64,000 nucleotides of DNA from Massilia arenae. Its GTDB lineage: Bacteria; Pseudomonadota; Gammaproteobacteria; Burkholderiales; Burkholderiaceae_D. The DNA is taken from the NCBI RefSeq assembly GCF_008014745.1, contig NZ_VPFD01000016.1, positions 165,082 to 229,081 on the forward strand, read 5' to 3'. Both the position numbers and the translations under genes were made by a program. This document shows positions 9,301-17,650 of the stretch, in pieces; position 1 is the first letter of the stretch, and each line of letters opens with the position of its first letter. The notes below the pieces were generated by a model. That model was not told where the DNA came from, did not search any database, and saw nothing but the letters and a program-made list of their open reading frames with translations.

Positions 9301-11011
9301 CGACCGCGATGCCGGCGTTCTGCAGAGCCGGCAAGATGCGCGACAGCGACGGCACGGTCTCGCTCGAATACAGGCGGATCGAGGCGCCGGCGGCGTCATC
9401 GTGTTCGATGCGCGCGGTCACGCGGTCCGGGCGGCATTTGGTCAACAGCGCGTGCACGTCGCGGAACGCGGTTTCGGGCGTGGTCGCGGTGACGAAGTTG
9501 ACCGGCAGGGTCGGCACGATCTTGCGCATCAGGCTGCGCTGGCGGCTTTCGTCGACCGAGTTGATCAACTCGGCGAAGCGGTCATGCCAGCCATCGAGCA
9601 CGCCCAGCAGCGGACGCTGGATATCGCTTTCCAGGTCGAGCGGGTAGCGCGCGGCGTGGGCGGTCAGGTAGACGCGCGCCAGCGGGCCGTCGGCCACCAG
9701 GGTCTGGACGTCGACGTCGCGCGCGCCCGAGCTTTCCTTCAGGGCGGCGGCCAGGCTGGATGCAACGGCGGCGCTGAAACGCTCGCGCGGCAGGTAGACC
9801 AGCACGTTCAGGTGGCGCTGGTAGACGTCGCGGCGCGCGAACACCTTGGCGCGCGGCTGCTTGTACAGCGAGACCACGGCGCCGCAGACTTCGGCCAGCC
9901 ATTCCGGCTCGGCTTCCAGCGCTTCGGTGCGCGGCAGCGATTCGAGGATCTCGATGAATTTCTCGGCGCGGAAGCCTTCCTGGCGCACGCCGGCGATGGA
10001 GAGCACCTTGGCCACGCGGCCGCGCGCGAACGGCAGGCGCGCCAGCGGGGTCGAGGTGGCGGCGCGGGTGAACAGGCCGATGAAGCAGTGCTCGCCCAGG
10101 ATCTTTCCTTGCGCATCCAGGTCGCGCACCCCGATGAAGTCCAGCGGCGCATCACGGTGCAGGGTGCCGGCCACGTCGGCCTTGACGATCGACAGGTTCT
10201 CGGCGCGCAGCGACAGGGTTTCGAAGTCGCCCGGGATGCTGGCCAGGCAGGTGCCGTAGACCGGGTGCGCGGTGTCCTTCAGCACGCCGATGCGGCTCGG
10301 AATATCGCGTTCGAGTTCGCGCGCGCCCGGCTTGACGACATAATAGGCGTAGCCGAACGGCTCGAAGCCCTCGTTCTTGGCCCACTCGAGGAAGGCCGCG
10401 ACTTCCTGGCCTTCCGGGGTGCCGGCGGCAGCGGCGGCGGCGGCGACTGCCGTCATGCGGTCGCCCATGGCGACGGCGTCGCGCTGCACGGTGGCGGCGT
10501 CGTTGGCGACCATGCGCAGGCGCGCGGTCAGCTTGTCCAGTTCTTCGAACTGCAGTTCATCGTTCAGCAGGCACAGGACGATCGATTCCAGCGGGCTGCC
10601 GGCTTCGCCGACGGCGACGAAGGCGCCATTGGCGTCGCGGCGCACCGGCAGCACGGCGTTCATCACGCCGGCGGCGGTCAGGCGCTCTTTGCGCAGGGCC
10701 ATGACGAAGGAGTCGACCAGGTAAGGACGGTCGTCGTTCAGAATCAAGAGTGCGGTGGCGGTGCCGCCGCGGCCGTCCAGGTAGCGCATGGTGGCGATCT
10801 GCGCGCCGGGGCCGCTGCGCTGGGCCAGTTGCGAGAACCCTTCCACCAGCACCGGCGCCAGGCTTTGCGGCGCGGTGCCGGCCAGGTCTTCGTCGTCGAG
10901 CGATCCGATCCAGGCGGCGGTCAGGGCATTGACCTGGGCGCTGTCGGCGGACTGGTTGGCGTTGACCAGCGCGAGCGTCTGGTTGCGCAGATCGTTGGGC
11001 ATGTCTTTCAT
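6320..11011 (-). CDS. gdhB: NAD-specific glutamate dehydrogenase, large (180-kDa) type
   Basis: A 1563-residue protein of the length expected for the large bacterial NAD-GDH class. It oxidises glutamate to 2-oxoglutarate and ammonia with NAD. An N-terminal ACT-like regulatory region of about 500-600 residues (e.g. NDDRPYLVDSFVMAL) precedes the catalytic core with GGLRWSDRMEDYRTEVLGL and VPAGSKGGFVCKQ, then VGDMSGDVFGNG and the nucleotide-binding region VVAEGGNLGATQ. GGAG lies 7 bases before ATG. In Pseudomonas the homologous gene is induced by arginine through ArgR. Here it lies between astB and astE, 101 bases downstream of astB. No base irregularities or frameshifts are seen. Confidence 0.96.
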   Translation of the reverse strand: MKDMPNDLRNQTLALVNANQSADSAQVNALTAAWIGSLDDEDLAGTAPQSLAPVLVEGFSQLAQRSGPGAQIATMRYLDGRGGTATALLILNDDRPYLVDSFVMALRKERLTAAGVMNAVLPVRRDANGAFVAVGEAGSPLESIVLCLLNDELQFEELDKLTARLRMVANDAATVQRDAVAMGDRMTAVAAAAAAAGTPEGQEVAAFLEWAKNEGFEPFGYAYYVVKPGARELERDIPSRIGVLKDTAHPVYGTCLASIPGDFETLSLRAENLSIVKADVAGTLHRDAPLDFIGVRDLDAQGKILGEHCFIGLFTRAATSTPLARLPFARGRVAKVLSIAGVRQEGFRAEKFIEILESLPRTEALEAEPEWLAEVCGAVVSLYKQPRAKVFARRDVYQRHLNVLVYLPRERFSAAVASSLAAALKESSGARDVDVQTLVADGPLARVYLTAHAARYPLDLESDIQRPLLGVLDGWHDRFAELINSVDESRQRSLMRKIVPTLPVNFVTATTPETAFRDVHALLTKCRPDRVTARIEHDDAAGASIRLYSSETVPSLSRILPALQNAGIAVDREQTYRHTGLDGVRRYVTALTVDAESAAKLAKPGIPQVAEQLFSALFNDEAEDGRMNGLTIEGGLSLREVQLVRAYISYWRQLGSKFSVRYMAETLRTQPALVKEFVAGFIGRFDPSLSEEQRNEGSSKLYTLKTGLPSVNHADTEEIMGALVDLALATVRTNYFQNSGEKIIFKVDTSNLALAPEPRPFREIYVFSRRFEGVHLRGGPVARGGLRWSDRMEDYRTEVLGLVKAQMVKNAVIVPAGSKGGFVCKQMPTGAPREVVAAEGEAVYRLFIASLLEVTDNRVQGEIVAPSATARHDGDDPYLVVAADKGTATFSDIANSIAVERGFWLGDAFASGGSNGYDHKKMGITAKGAFEAVKRHFYELGHDLANNPITMTGVGDMSGDVFGNGVLLSRQLKLVAAFDHRHIFLDPTPDVEVSFKERERMFALPRSSWEDYDKNLISAGGGVYPRNARSIELSPQIREVLGIEETSLPPQELMHRIVKAPVDLFYNGGIGTYIKASTETHAQVKDRANDAIRVNGNELRCKVVAEGGNLGATQAGRIEFALAGGRIFTDAIDNSAGVDCSDHEVNVKIWLDTEVNAGKLPEADRNRILNEMTGEIERLVLRDNTLQTHLLTREVQAQANSAVVDGYITLIGNLEAEGAVSRELEQLPTDVELQRRKSLGLGLTAPELAVVIANVKNRFKRTLAALELTGEAWADSLLRPYFPAQLVATRDPLDHPLANTILATVLANEAVNRCGPLTLRDLALEHRIDETEVVKAWARAWAALHLAPVFDALDHDALVVPRDVSVSVDNRSRAMLRATVEGVLSLPANSEGLKELSTLFAEADGSQAPQIRSEADGHTGLPVPFAAAWKAVEIIESQASFLFAAVSVQRPSGMTLLQFLQIGTVLRQKVGIDTLELGLKLPAQSKSQEQLRNYALQSLRRAQQRLLLQVIERAGQDGNVEAAVEEVMAARGLTGFAQPADLEQAMLDVWALSEGLSPERLAA

Positions 11012-11112
11012 CTTGCTTCTCCAAAGTTGTGTGCCTGGTGCGTCGACAGCTCGTGGCCCGACGCGGCCCTGCTTATACAGGGCAGGGATCTTCCCGCCCG
11101 AATACTACATCG

Positions 11113-12453
11113 TTACCAATCGTACAGCCCCGGCAGTCCGAGGATGCGGGTGAGTTCTTCCAGTGCAGCCGCGCATTCCAGCGCCAGCTGCGGGTCGGCC
11201 AGGTCCTGGGGCTCGACGCGGTCGCGGTAATATTGCTCGACCCAGGCGACCAGCCGCGCATACAGCGCCTCGGTCATGATCACGCCCTGGTGCATGGCGG
11301 CGGCTTCCTCGTCGGTCAGCACCACGCGCAGGCGCAGGCAGGCAGGTCCGCCGCCGTTGCGCATGCTCTGGCGGAGGTCGAATTCGACCAGCTCGTTGAT
11401 CGGGCCGCCGCTGGCGACCAGGCCGGCCAGGTAATTCGACACGGCTGCGTTTTCGCGGCATTCGTGCGGCACCACCAGCGCCATGCGACCGTCCGGCTTC
11501 GAGAGCAGCTGGCTGTTGAACAGGTAGCTGGCCACGGCGTCGGCCACCGGCACCTGGCTGCTCGCCACGCGCACCGACTGCAGCTCGGTATCGACGCCGG
11601 CCAGGGCGCGCCGCAGCGCGTCCAGGGTGCCCGCTTCGTCGGCGAACGCCTGCTCGTGATGGAACAGCACGTTGCCGTTGCCGACCGAGATCACGTCGTT
11701 GTGGAACACGCCCTGGTCGATCACGTCAGGATTCTGGGCGGCGAACACGGTGCGCGCCGGGTCCAGGCCGTGCAGGCGCGCGATGGCCTGCGAGGCCTCG
11801 AGCGTCTGGCGCGCCGGGTATTTCTTCGGCGCCGGGGCCGACGGATCGAACTCCACGCGGCCATAGACGAAGAATTCGACGCCGGGCGCGCCATGGCTGG
11901 CGGCGAAGCGCGTGTGGTTGGCGGCGCCCTCGTCGGCGAAGGCCGGCACCGACGGCAAGGTGTCGTGCACCACGAAGCGATTGCTGTCGGCGAAGATCGC
12001 GCGCAGGGTGCGGGTTGCCTGCAGATGCTCTTCGGAGCGGTGCAGCTTGTTGTTCAGGTTCGCGGCAGTAAAGTGCACGCGGCCGTCGAGCGAGTCGGCC
12101 GACGGGCTCACGGTGCCGGCATTCGCGGTCCACATCGGCGCGGCCGACCAGGCGCAGGCCAGGATCACCGGCGCTTCGCGCCAGGCGCGCCCCAGCACGT
12201 CGGCATCGGTGCCCGAAAAACCCAGGCTGCGCAGCAGGCGGAAGTTCGGACGACCCTGCGGCGGCATCACCGCCTGGGCGAAACCGCGCGCGGCCAGTTC
12301 GCGCATCTTGGCCAGGCCCTGCAGCGCGGCCTGGCGCGGATTCGAGGCCGCGCGCACGTTGTTGAACGAGGCGACGTTGCCGAACGAGAGGCCGGCATAG
12401 TTGTGCGACGGGCCGACCAGGCCGTCGAAGTTGAATTCACGGGCGTCGCGCAT
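11113..12453 (-). CDS. astB: N-succinylarginine dihydrolase
   Basis: A 446-residue enzyme, E. coli AstB being 447. It splits N-succinylarginine to N-succinylornithine, CO2 and two NH3, the second AST step. The N-terminus carries [15 protein letters not shown] and the C-terminal catalytic Cys lies in [10 protein letters not shown], as in the amidinotransferase-fold family. I place the start at the ATG 2 bases after the astD stop because AAGGAG lies 7 bases upstream; the open frame extends well beyond, but that part is antisense-like noise from astD. Confidence 0.96.
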   Translation of the reverse strand: MRDAREFNFDGLVGPSHNYAGLSFGNVASFNNVRAASNPRQAALQGLAKMRELAARGFAQAVMPPQGRPNFRLLRSLGFSGTDADVLGRAWREAPVILACAWSAAPMWTANAGTVSPSADSLDGRVHFTAANLNNKLHRSEEHLQATRTLRAIFADSNRFVVHDTLPSVPAFADEGAANHTRFAASHGAPGVEFFVYGRVEFDPSAPAPKKYPARQTLEASQAIARLHGLDPARTVFAAQNPDVIDQGVFHNDVISVGNGNVLFHHEQAFADEAGTLDALRRALAGVDTELQSVRVASSQVPVADAVASYLFNSQLLSKPDGRMALVVPHECRENAAVSNYLAGLVASGGPINELVEFDLRQSMRNGGGPACLRLRVVLTDEEAAAMHQGVIMTEALYARLVAWVEQYYRDRVEPQDLADPQLALECAAALEELTRILGLPGLYDW

Positions 12454-12455
12454 GC

Positions 12456-13940
12456 TCAGGCTCCTTGCCCCGGGAAGGCCAGGCCGGGCGACAGCTTGGC
12501 CGGCATTTCCAGTGCTGCGGTCTCGATCGAGGCCACCGGATAGGCGCAGTAGTCGGCCGCGTAATAGGCGCTCGGACGGTGGTTGCCCGACTTGCCGACG
12601 CCGCCGAACGGCGCCGAGCTGGCCGCGCCCGTGGTCGGACGGTTCCAGTTGACGATGCCGGCGCGGGCGCGCACGGCAAACCGCTTCCACAGTTCTTCCG
12701 ACGGCGACAGCAGCGCGGCAGCCAGGCCGAATTCGGTGGCATTCGCCACGCGCAGGGCGTCGTCGAAGTCGTTCACGCGGATCACCTGCAGCAGCGGGCC
12801 GAACCACTCTTCGTCGGGGATGCCTTGCGCATCGGTGGTGTCGACGATGCCGGCCGTGACGAAGCCGGCGTTCGTATCGAGCTGGCGCATCTGCAGCAGG
12901 ATCTTTCCACCTTTCGTCGCCATATCGGCCTGCGCCTGCACCAGGCGCGCTGCAACGGCGCTCGAGACCACCGGTCCCATGAACGGCTGCGGCTCGGCAT
13001 TCGACGGGCCAACCTGCAACTGGGCTGCCACTTCGACCAGGCGCTTCAGGAAGACCTGCCCTGCCTCGTTATCCTGGATGACCAGGCGGCGCGCGCAGGT
13101 GCAGCGCTGGCCGGCCGAGATGAAAGCCGACATCACGGTGTGATGAACGGCGGCGTCGATATCTTCGACGCCCCACACCACCAGCGGATTGTTCCCGCCC
13201 ATTTCCAGCGCCAGCATCTTGCCCGGCTGGCCGCCGAACTGCTTGTGCAGGGCCGCGCCGGTCTGGCTGCTGCCGGTGAACAGCACGCCATCGATCAGCG
13301 CTTCCTGGCCCAGCGCGATGCCGGTCTCGCGGCCGCCGTTGACGAGATTGAGCACGCCCTTCGGCAGGCCGGCCTTCTCCCACAGCTCGACGGTTTTCAC
13401 CGCCGTGCGCGGCGCGTATTCGCTCGGCTTGAACACGACGGTATTCCCGGCGATCAGGGCCGGCACGATGTGACCGTTCGGCAGGTGGCCGGGGAAGTTA
13501 TACGGGCCGTAGACGGCGAACACGCCGTGCGGACGGTGACGCAGCACGGCATTGCCGTCGGCGACCTTGGCCTGGCTTTCCCCGGTGCGCGCGCCGTAAG
13601 AAAGGACAGAAATGTCGATCTTGTTGGCCATGGTGGCCACTTCGGTGCGCGCTTCCCACAGCGGTTTGCCGACTTCCTCGGCGATGGTCGCCGCCAGTTC
13701 CTCGGCATTTTCTTTCAGCAGGTCGCGAAAGCGCGTTGCGATGGCGATGCGTTCGTCGAGCGAGGTCAGTGCCCAGGCTTCAAAGCCGGCATGCGCAGCG
13801 GAAGCGGCGCGCGTCACGTCCTGGGCCGTCGATTCATTGCTGGTCCAGGTCTGGCTGCCGGTCGACGGATCGATGGTCGCCAGTTCGCGACCGCTGCCGG
13901 CGAGCCACTCGCCGTTGATGTAGTTCGAAAGATTAGCCAT
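12456..13940 (-). CDS. astD: N-succinylglutamate 5-semialdehyde dehydrogenase
   Basis: A 494-residue aldehyde dehydrogenase, fourth AST step, making N-succinylglutamate with NAD. Cofactor site FKPSEYAP and FTGSSQTG, catalytic Glu in LEMGGNNP and catalytic Cys in [11 protein letters not shown] are all present; the N-terminal [12 protein letters not shown] is typical of AstD. Its start overlaps the end of aruG by 8 bases and its stop lies 2 bases before astB, so translation is probably coupled. Confidence 0.96.
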   Translation of the reverse strand: MANLSNYINGEWLAGSGRELATIDPSTGSQTWTSNESTAQDVTRAASAAHAGFEAWALTSLDERIAIATRFRDLLKENAEELAATIAEEVGKPLWEARTEVATMANKIDISVLSYGARTGESQAKVADGNAVLRHRPHGVFAVYGPYNFPGHLPNGHIVPALIAGNTVVFKPSEYAPRTAVKTVELWEKAGLPKGVLNLVNGGRETGIALGQEALIDGVLFTGSSQTGAALHKQFGGQPGKMLALEMGGNNPLVVWGVEDIDAAVHHTVMSAFISAGQRCTCARRLVIQDNEAGQVFLKRLVEVAAQLQVGPSNAEPQPFMGPVVSSAVAARLVQAQADMATKGGKILLQMRQLDTNAGFVTAGIVDTTDAQGIPDEEWFGPLLQVIRVNDFDDALRVANATEFGLAAALLSPSEELWKRFAVRARAGIVNWNRPTTGAASSAPFGGVGKSGNHRPSAYYAADYCAYPVASIETAALEMPAKLSPGLAFPGQGA

Positions 13941-14979
13941 GGGAAGTCTTCCTGGTATTGAGTGTCAGGGTACGCACGTTGTCGCCCGCCTGACAGCGCA
14001 GCTGCGCCAGCTCGGCGGGGTTCAGGACCACGCTGGTGGCGCCCGGCACGGCGCGGGTCAGGATCATCCTGAAGTCGTCGAGGCGCGTGTTCGATACCAG
14101 CATGTGCTCGGTGTCCGGCGCCGCTTCCTCGTCCGCCAGGCCTTCGGCCGCCACCGCCAGCACGCTGTCGCGCACCGCGCGCAGCTCGGACACGCGGCCT
14201 TGCAGCACCGGACCGGCGTCGAAGATGTCGACATAACCTTCGTAGTACATGCCCTCTTGCTCCAGCAGGCGGCGCGCCGGCTGGGTCGAGGTGTGCACCT
14301 TGCCGATCACGTCGACCGCCGACTGCGGCAGGTAGTCGACATACAGCGGCTGGCGCGGCATCAGTTCGGCGATGAAGGATTTCTTGCCGATCGCGGTCAG
14401 GCCGTCGACGTGGTTGAAATCCATCTTGAAGAAGTGGCGGCCCAGGCCTTCGTAGAACGGCGAATCGCCGGCCTCGTCCTGGTAGCCGCGCATCTCGGCG
14501 ATGATTTTTTCGGTGAACAGGTGCTGGAACTGGGCGATGAACAGGAAGCGGCTCTTGGACAGCCACTTGCCGTTGAAGCCGGCGCGGTACTGCGGCAGCA
14601 GGAACAGCGAGCACAGTTCGGTCGAGCCGGTGAGGTCGTTCGACAGGTACAGCGTCTCCATCCGGGTGAACACGTTCAGCTCGCGGCTGCAGTGCACCAG
14701 GGTGCCGATGCGGTAGTTGTAGAACGGCTCGGTCAGGCCGACCGCGCCCTTGATGGCGCACACGCCGGCGATGCTGCCGTCTTCAGTGTGCTCCAGCACG
14801 AACATATAGTCGCGCTTCTCCGGCACGATGGTTTCGGCGAACGAGGCTTCCGACGTCGCCAGGCGCTGGCCCAGCATCTCCGGATCGGGTTTCAGGGTGG
14901 TCATGCCGCTGCCGGCCTGGCGCGCCATTTCCATCAGGGCGTCGAGGTCGGACAGTCTGGAAGAACGGATCACGAGCAT
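13933..14979 (-). CDS. aruG: Arginine N-succinyltransferase, beta subunit (AruG-type)
   Basis: A 348-residue member of the AstA family (GNAT-like fold), paralogous to the preceding gene. Pseudomonads and relatives use two such subunits (AruF and AruG) to succinylate arginine with succinyl-CoA, the first AST step. Recognisable blocks are STELCSLFLLPQYR, FYEGLGRHFFKMDF and VDIFDAGPVLQ. The ATG at 14979 has GGAG upstream and overlaps aruF by 10 bases; an in-frame upstream extension lacks support. Confidence 0.93.
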   Translation of the reverse strand: MLVIRSSRLSDLDALMEMARQAGSGMTTLKPDPEMLGQRLATSEASFAETIVPEKRDYMFVLEHTEDGSIAGVCAIKGAVGLTEPFYNYRIGTLVHCSRELNVFTRMETLYLSNDLTGSTELCSLFLLPQYRAGFNGKWLSKSRFLFIAQFQHLFTEKIIAEMRGYQDEAGDSPFYEGLGRHFFKMDFNHVDGLTAIGKKSFIAELMPRQPLYVDYLPQSAVDVIGKVHTSTQPARRLLEQEGMYYEGYVDIFDAGPVLQGRVSELRAVRDSVLAVAAEGLADEEAAPDTEHMLVSNTRLDDFRMILTRAVPGATSVVLNPAELAQLRCQAGDNVRTLTLNTRKTSHG

Positions 14980-16031
14980 GCTGGTTCTCCCTGGATGCGC
15001 ACGCACACCACCTCGTCGCCGGCCGAGACGCCCAGCGCCTGCTGGACCTCGCGCGGCAAGTCGATGCTGTGCGCATGTTCGATCGGTGCACAGCGCACGG
15101 TCACGGCGCGGAAACCGTTGTCGACGCTGGCGACGGCGTAGTCGACGGGGCCGATGTCGGGTGCATGAGCCGGCGCATGAGCAGGCCCTGCGCCCACGCG
15201 CAGCTTGTGCGAGGCGCAGAACGAGCGCAGCGCGTTCTTGTGTGCCTGCAGGATCGGGCCGCCGTCGAAGATGTCGATGTATTCGTCGGCCTCGAAACCT
15301 TCTTGCGCCAGCAGGTCGAAGGCCATCTGGCCGCCCGGATGGATCTGGCCCAGCGCGGCCTGGGCGTCGCCCGGCAGCAGCGGCACGTAGACCGGATAGT
15401 GCGGCATCAGCTCGACGATCAGGGTGCGGTTGCGGGCGCCCTCGATCAGGCGCTCGGCCTCGAGGAAGTCCATCTTGAAGAACTTGCGGCCCAGCGCATT
15501 CCAGAACGGCGACTGGCCGTCGGAATCGAGGCGCCCGGCCAGCGGCACGAAGAAGCGGTCGCCGAAACGGTGCGGCGCCAGCATGGCGTACAGCAGGCGC
15601 GCGCGCGACAGCAGCGCGGCCTCGATGCCGGCGCTGTCGCGGTGGCGCAAGAAGAAACCGGACAGCTGCGAATAGGCGGTGAGCTCAGAGCACAGGGTCA
15701 GCGCGTGCACGCTGTGGCTGATGTTCAGGTCGCGCGAGACCTGCTGGATCACGTCGTTGCGGAACGCGAAATAGGTGCCGTTCGAGCCGGCCGAGGCGTG
15801 GATGATGGCGGTGCCGACCACTTCGCGCGAGCGCAGGTCTTCCAGCACGAACAGATACGACTCTTCGCTCGGGATATCGATCTGGGCCGCGAACGAGGCG
15901 AGCGAGCGCTCGACCGCGGCGACTATGCCTTCACGCGTGCGCGGGAGCGTGTGCACGCCCGGCATCGAGATGGCCGCCATCGCTTCCAGCGCGCCGATAT
16001 CCGCGCGATCTACCGGACGGACAACATACAT
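14970..16031 (-). CDS. aruF: Arginine N-succinyltransferase, alpha subunit (AruF-type)
   Basis: A 353-residue AstA-family protein: MYVVRPVDRADIGALEAMA at the N-terminus, then CSELTAYSQLSGFFLRHRDS, FWNALGRKFFKMDF and IDIFDGGPILQAHK. Partner of AruG in succinylating arginine or ornithine at the alpha-amino group. It follows astC by 90 bases and overlaps aruG, consistent with stoichiometric expression of the two subunits. A His/Pro/Ala-rich loop (AGPAHAPAHAPDIG) near residue 285 looks like a lineage-specific insertion. Confidence 0.93.
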   Translation of the reverse strand: MYVVRPVDRADIGALEAMAAISMPGVHTLPRTREGIVAAVERSLASFAAQIDIPSEESYLFVLEDLRSREVVGTAIIHASAGSNGTYFAFRNDVIQQVSRDLNISHSVHALTLCSELTAYSQLSGFFLRHRDSAGIEAALLSRARLLYAMLAPHRFGDRFFVPLAGRLDSDGQSPFWNALGRKFFKMDFLEAERLIEGARNRTLIVELMPHYPVYVPLLPGDAQAALGQIHPGGQMAFDLLAQEGFEADEYIDIFDGGPILQAHKNALRSFCASHKLRVGAGPAHAPAHAPDIGPVDYAVASVDNGFRAVTVRCAPIEHAHSIDLPREVQQALGVSAGDEVVCVRIQGEPACS

Positions 16032-16121
16032 TGAGTACTCCCTGGTGAAACGTAAGTGGAGACAATGCGGACGGCCGGCCTCACCCTCCCGGGCGGGCCG
16101 GCCACGACCGGAGTTTGGCGA

Positions 16122-17363
16122 TCAGGCGCCGGTGAATTCCGCCACCGCCGCGCGCATCAGGCGGTCGGCTTCGGCGATCTGTTCGTCCGTCACCACCAGG
16201 GCGGGCGCCAGGCGCACGACGTCCGGGCCGGCGATCAGCAGCATCAGGCCCAGCTTCTCGCACAGCTTGGTGTAGTCCTTCGAACGGCCCTTGACGCCTT
16301 CGGCCATCGGCAGGCCGATGAGCAGACCCATGCCGCGCGGCTGGCCGAACACCTGCGGATGATCCGCCGCCAGTTGCTGCAGATTGGCCATGATCTTGGC
16401 GCTGGCTTCCTTGACGCGGCCCAGGAAGGCTGGCTGGTTGATCAGCTCGAGGACCTTGAGGCCAACGCTCGAGGCCAGCGGGTTGCCGCCGTAGGTGGTG
16501 CCGTGGGTGCCGACCGCCAGGTACTGGGCGATCTCGGTGGTGGTCAGCATGGCGCCGATCGGATAGCCGTTGCCCAGCGCCTTGGCCGAGGTCAGCACGT
16601 CCGGCACCACGCCCATCTGCTCGTAGGCGAACAGGGTGCCGCAGCGGCCCATGCCCGACTGCACTTCATCGAACACCAGCAGCGCGCCGGTCTTGTCGCA
16701 GAACTCGCGCAGCGCCTTCAGGTAGTCGGGATTGCCCGGGATGACGCCGCCCTCGCCCTGGATCGGCTCGACGATCACGGCGGCGACGTCGTCGGTGATG
16801 GCGGCGCGCGCCGCTTCGATGTCGTTGTACGGGATGTGGGAAAGGTCTTGCGGCAGCGGCTCGAAGCCTTCGGTGTACTTCGGCTGGCCGCCGACCGAGA
16901 CGGTGAACAGGGTGCGGCCGTGGAACGACGACAGGCAGGACACGATGCGCGACTTGTGCGGACCGAACTTGCCGTGCGCGTACTTACGTGCCAATTTGAG
17001 GGCCGCTTCGTTGGCTTCGGCGCCCGAGTTGCAGAAGAATGCGCGTTCGGCAAAGGTGGCCTGGATCAGGGCCGAGGCCAGGCGCAGCACCGGCTCGTTG
17101 GTGTAGCCATTGCCGATATGCCACAGGGTGTTGAGCTGTTTGGTCAGCGCTTCGTTCACTTCCGGATTGGCGTGGCCCAGGGCGGTGACGGCGATGCCCG
17201 AGGTGAAGTCGAGGTAATGCTTGCCTTCCTGGTCCCACAGGTCGAGGCCCGACGCGCGCACCGGTACCATCGCGGCCGGGGCGTAGGTAGGGACCAGGAC
17301 CTCGTCAAAAGTCTGACGGCTAACCGGCAGCGTGGCGATACCCGAATCAAGCTTTGCGTTCAT
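16122..17363 (-). CDS. astC: Succinylornithine/acetylornithine transaminase
   Basis: A 413-residue class-III PLP aminotransferase, third AST step (N-succinylornithine to succinylglutamate semialdehyde); the same enzyme often doubles as ArgD. Visible motifs are FCNSGAEANEAALKLAR, LVFDEVQSGMGR with the PLP-ring Asp, SAKALGNGYPIGA with the Schiff-base Lys, and GTHGTTYGGNPLAS. It is the first gene of the operon, directly downstream of a TATAAT box and a two-half-site ArgR-type operator. Confidence 0.95.
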   Translation of the reverse strand: MNAKLDSGIATLPVSRQTFDEVLVPTYAPAAMVPVRASGLDLWDQEGKHYLDFTSGIAVTALGHANPEVNEALTKQLNTLWHIGNGYTNEPVLRLASALIQATFAERAFFCNSGAEANEAALKLARKYAHGKFGPHKSRIVSCLSSFHGRTLFTVSVGGQPKYTEGFEPLPQDLSHIPYNDIEAARAAITDDVAAVIVEPIQGEGGVIPGNPDYLKALREFCDKTGALLVFDEVQSGMGRCGTLFAYEQMGVVPDVLTSAKALGNGYPIGAMLTTTEIAQYLAVGTHGTTYGGNPLASSVGLKVLELINQPAFLGRVKEASAKIMANLQQLAADHPQVFGQPRGMGLLIGLPMAEGVKGRSKDYTKLCEKLGLMLLIAGPDVVRLAPALVVTDEQIAEADRLMRAAVAEFTGA

Positions 17364-17426
17364 GGCTTCTTTTCCTCATCCAATCAATGTGGGTGGTGCG
17401 GGATGGAATCACCGCATGATCGGCCC

Positions 17427-17469
17427 ATTATAGAAACGCTTCCTGACAACTTCTTTTAGAAGTGCGACA
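17427..17469 (-). promoter_or_regulatory. ast operon promoter with ArgR-type operator
   Basis: On the minus strand TGTCGC (17469-17464), 8 bases, AA, 5 bases, then TGTCAG (17448-17443), 8 bases and TC lead directly into TATAAT (17432-17427). The first half matches the Pseudomonas ArgR (AraC-type) half-site TGTCGC-N8-AA exactly, the second has TGTC only, and the 21-base half-site period is right. The second half-site covers the -35 position, where I see no good hexamer, as expected for an activator-dependent promoter. Confidence 0.6.
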
Positions 17470-17484
17470 GGCATTTTCATTTTT

Positions 17485-17521
17485 GGACGACTGGGTAAGG
17501 CCCAGCCTTGCCCAGTCGTCC
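17485..17521. repeat. Long hairpin between regulator gene and ast promoter
   Basis: Two 17-base arms (GGACGACTGGGTAAGGC and its complement with one mismatch) surround a CCA loop. There is no T-run on the correct side for a strong intrinsic terminator. It abuts the dispersed inverted repeat and may be part of the same mobile-like unit, or an mRNA 3' end for the regulator gene. Confidence 0.6.
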
Positions 17522-17619
17522 CCGCGAAGGCGTGGACCTAAGTTTGCTTGCGCCATGGCTGCGTTAAATAGCATCGGCGATGCATGCAAACTTAGGTTCC
17601 CGCCTCCGCGGGAACGACG
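17515..17619. repeat. Dispersed intergenic inverted repeat, copy A
   Basis: The outer arms GTCGTCCCCGCGAAGGCG... and ...CGCCTCCGCGGGAACGAC, each continuing into ACCTAAGTTT/AAACTTAGGT, face each other around about 40 bases. The same arms recur at 47268-47357, also just downstream of a gene. This is a REP/MITE-like intergenic element; no open frame is inside. Confidence 0.7.
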
Positions 17620-17650
17620 TGCTGGGGCAGCAGGGCAAGAGGGTGAGTGC

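Noticed and set aside
11065..11083. Small hairpin with TATAAG in the astB-gdhB gap as a separate gdhB promoter
   Set aside because: The stem is only 6 bases, there is no T-run, and I find no -35 box at proper spacing; it is too weak to list.
4166..11230. An open frame of over 7 kb on the plus strand opposite astE and the glutamate dehydrogenase gene
   Set aside because: Its translation is His/Arg/Gln/Gly-rich with no domain, and the minus-strand genes are unmistakable. It is a third-position GC artefact.
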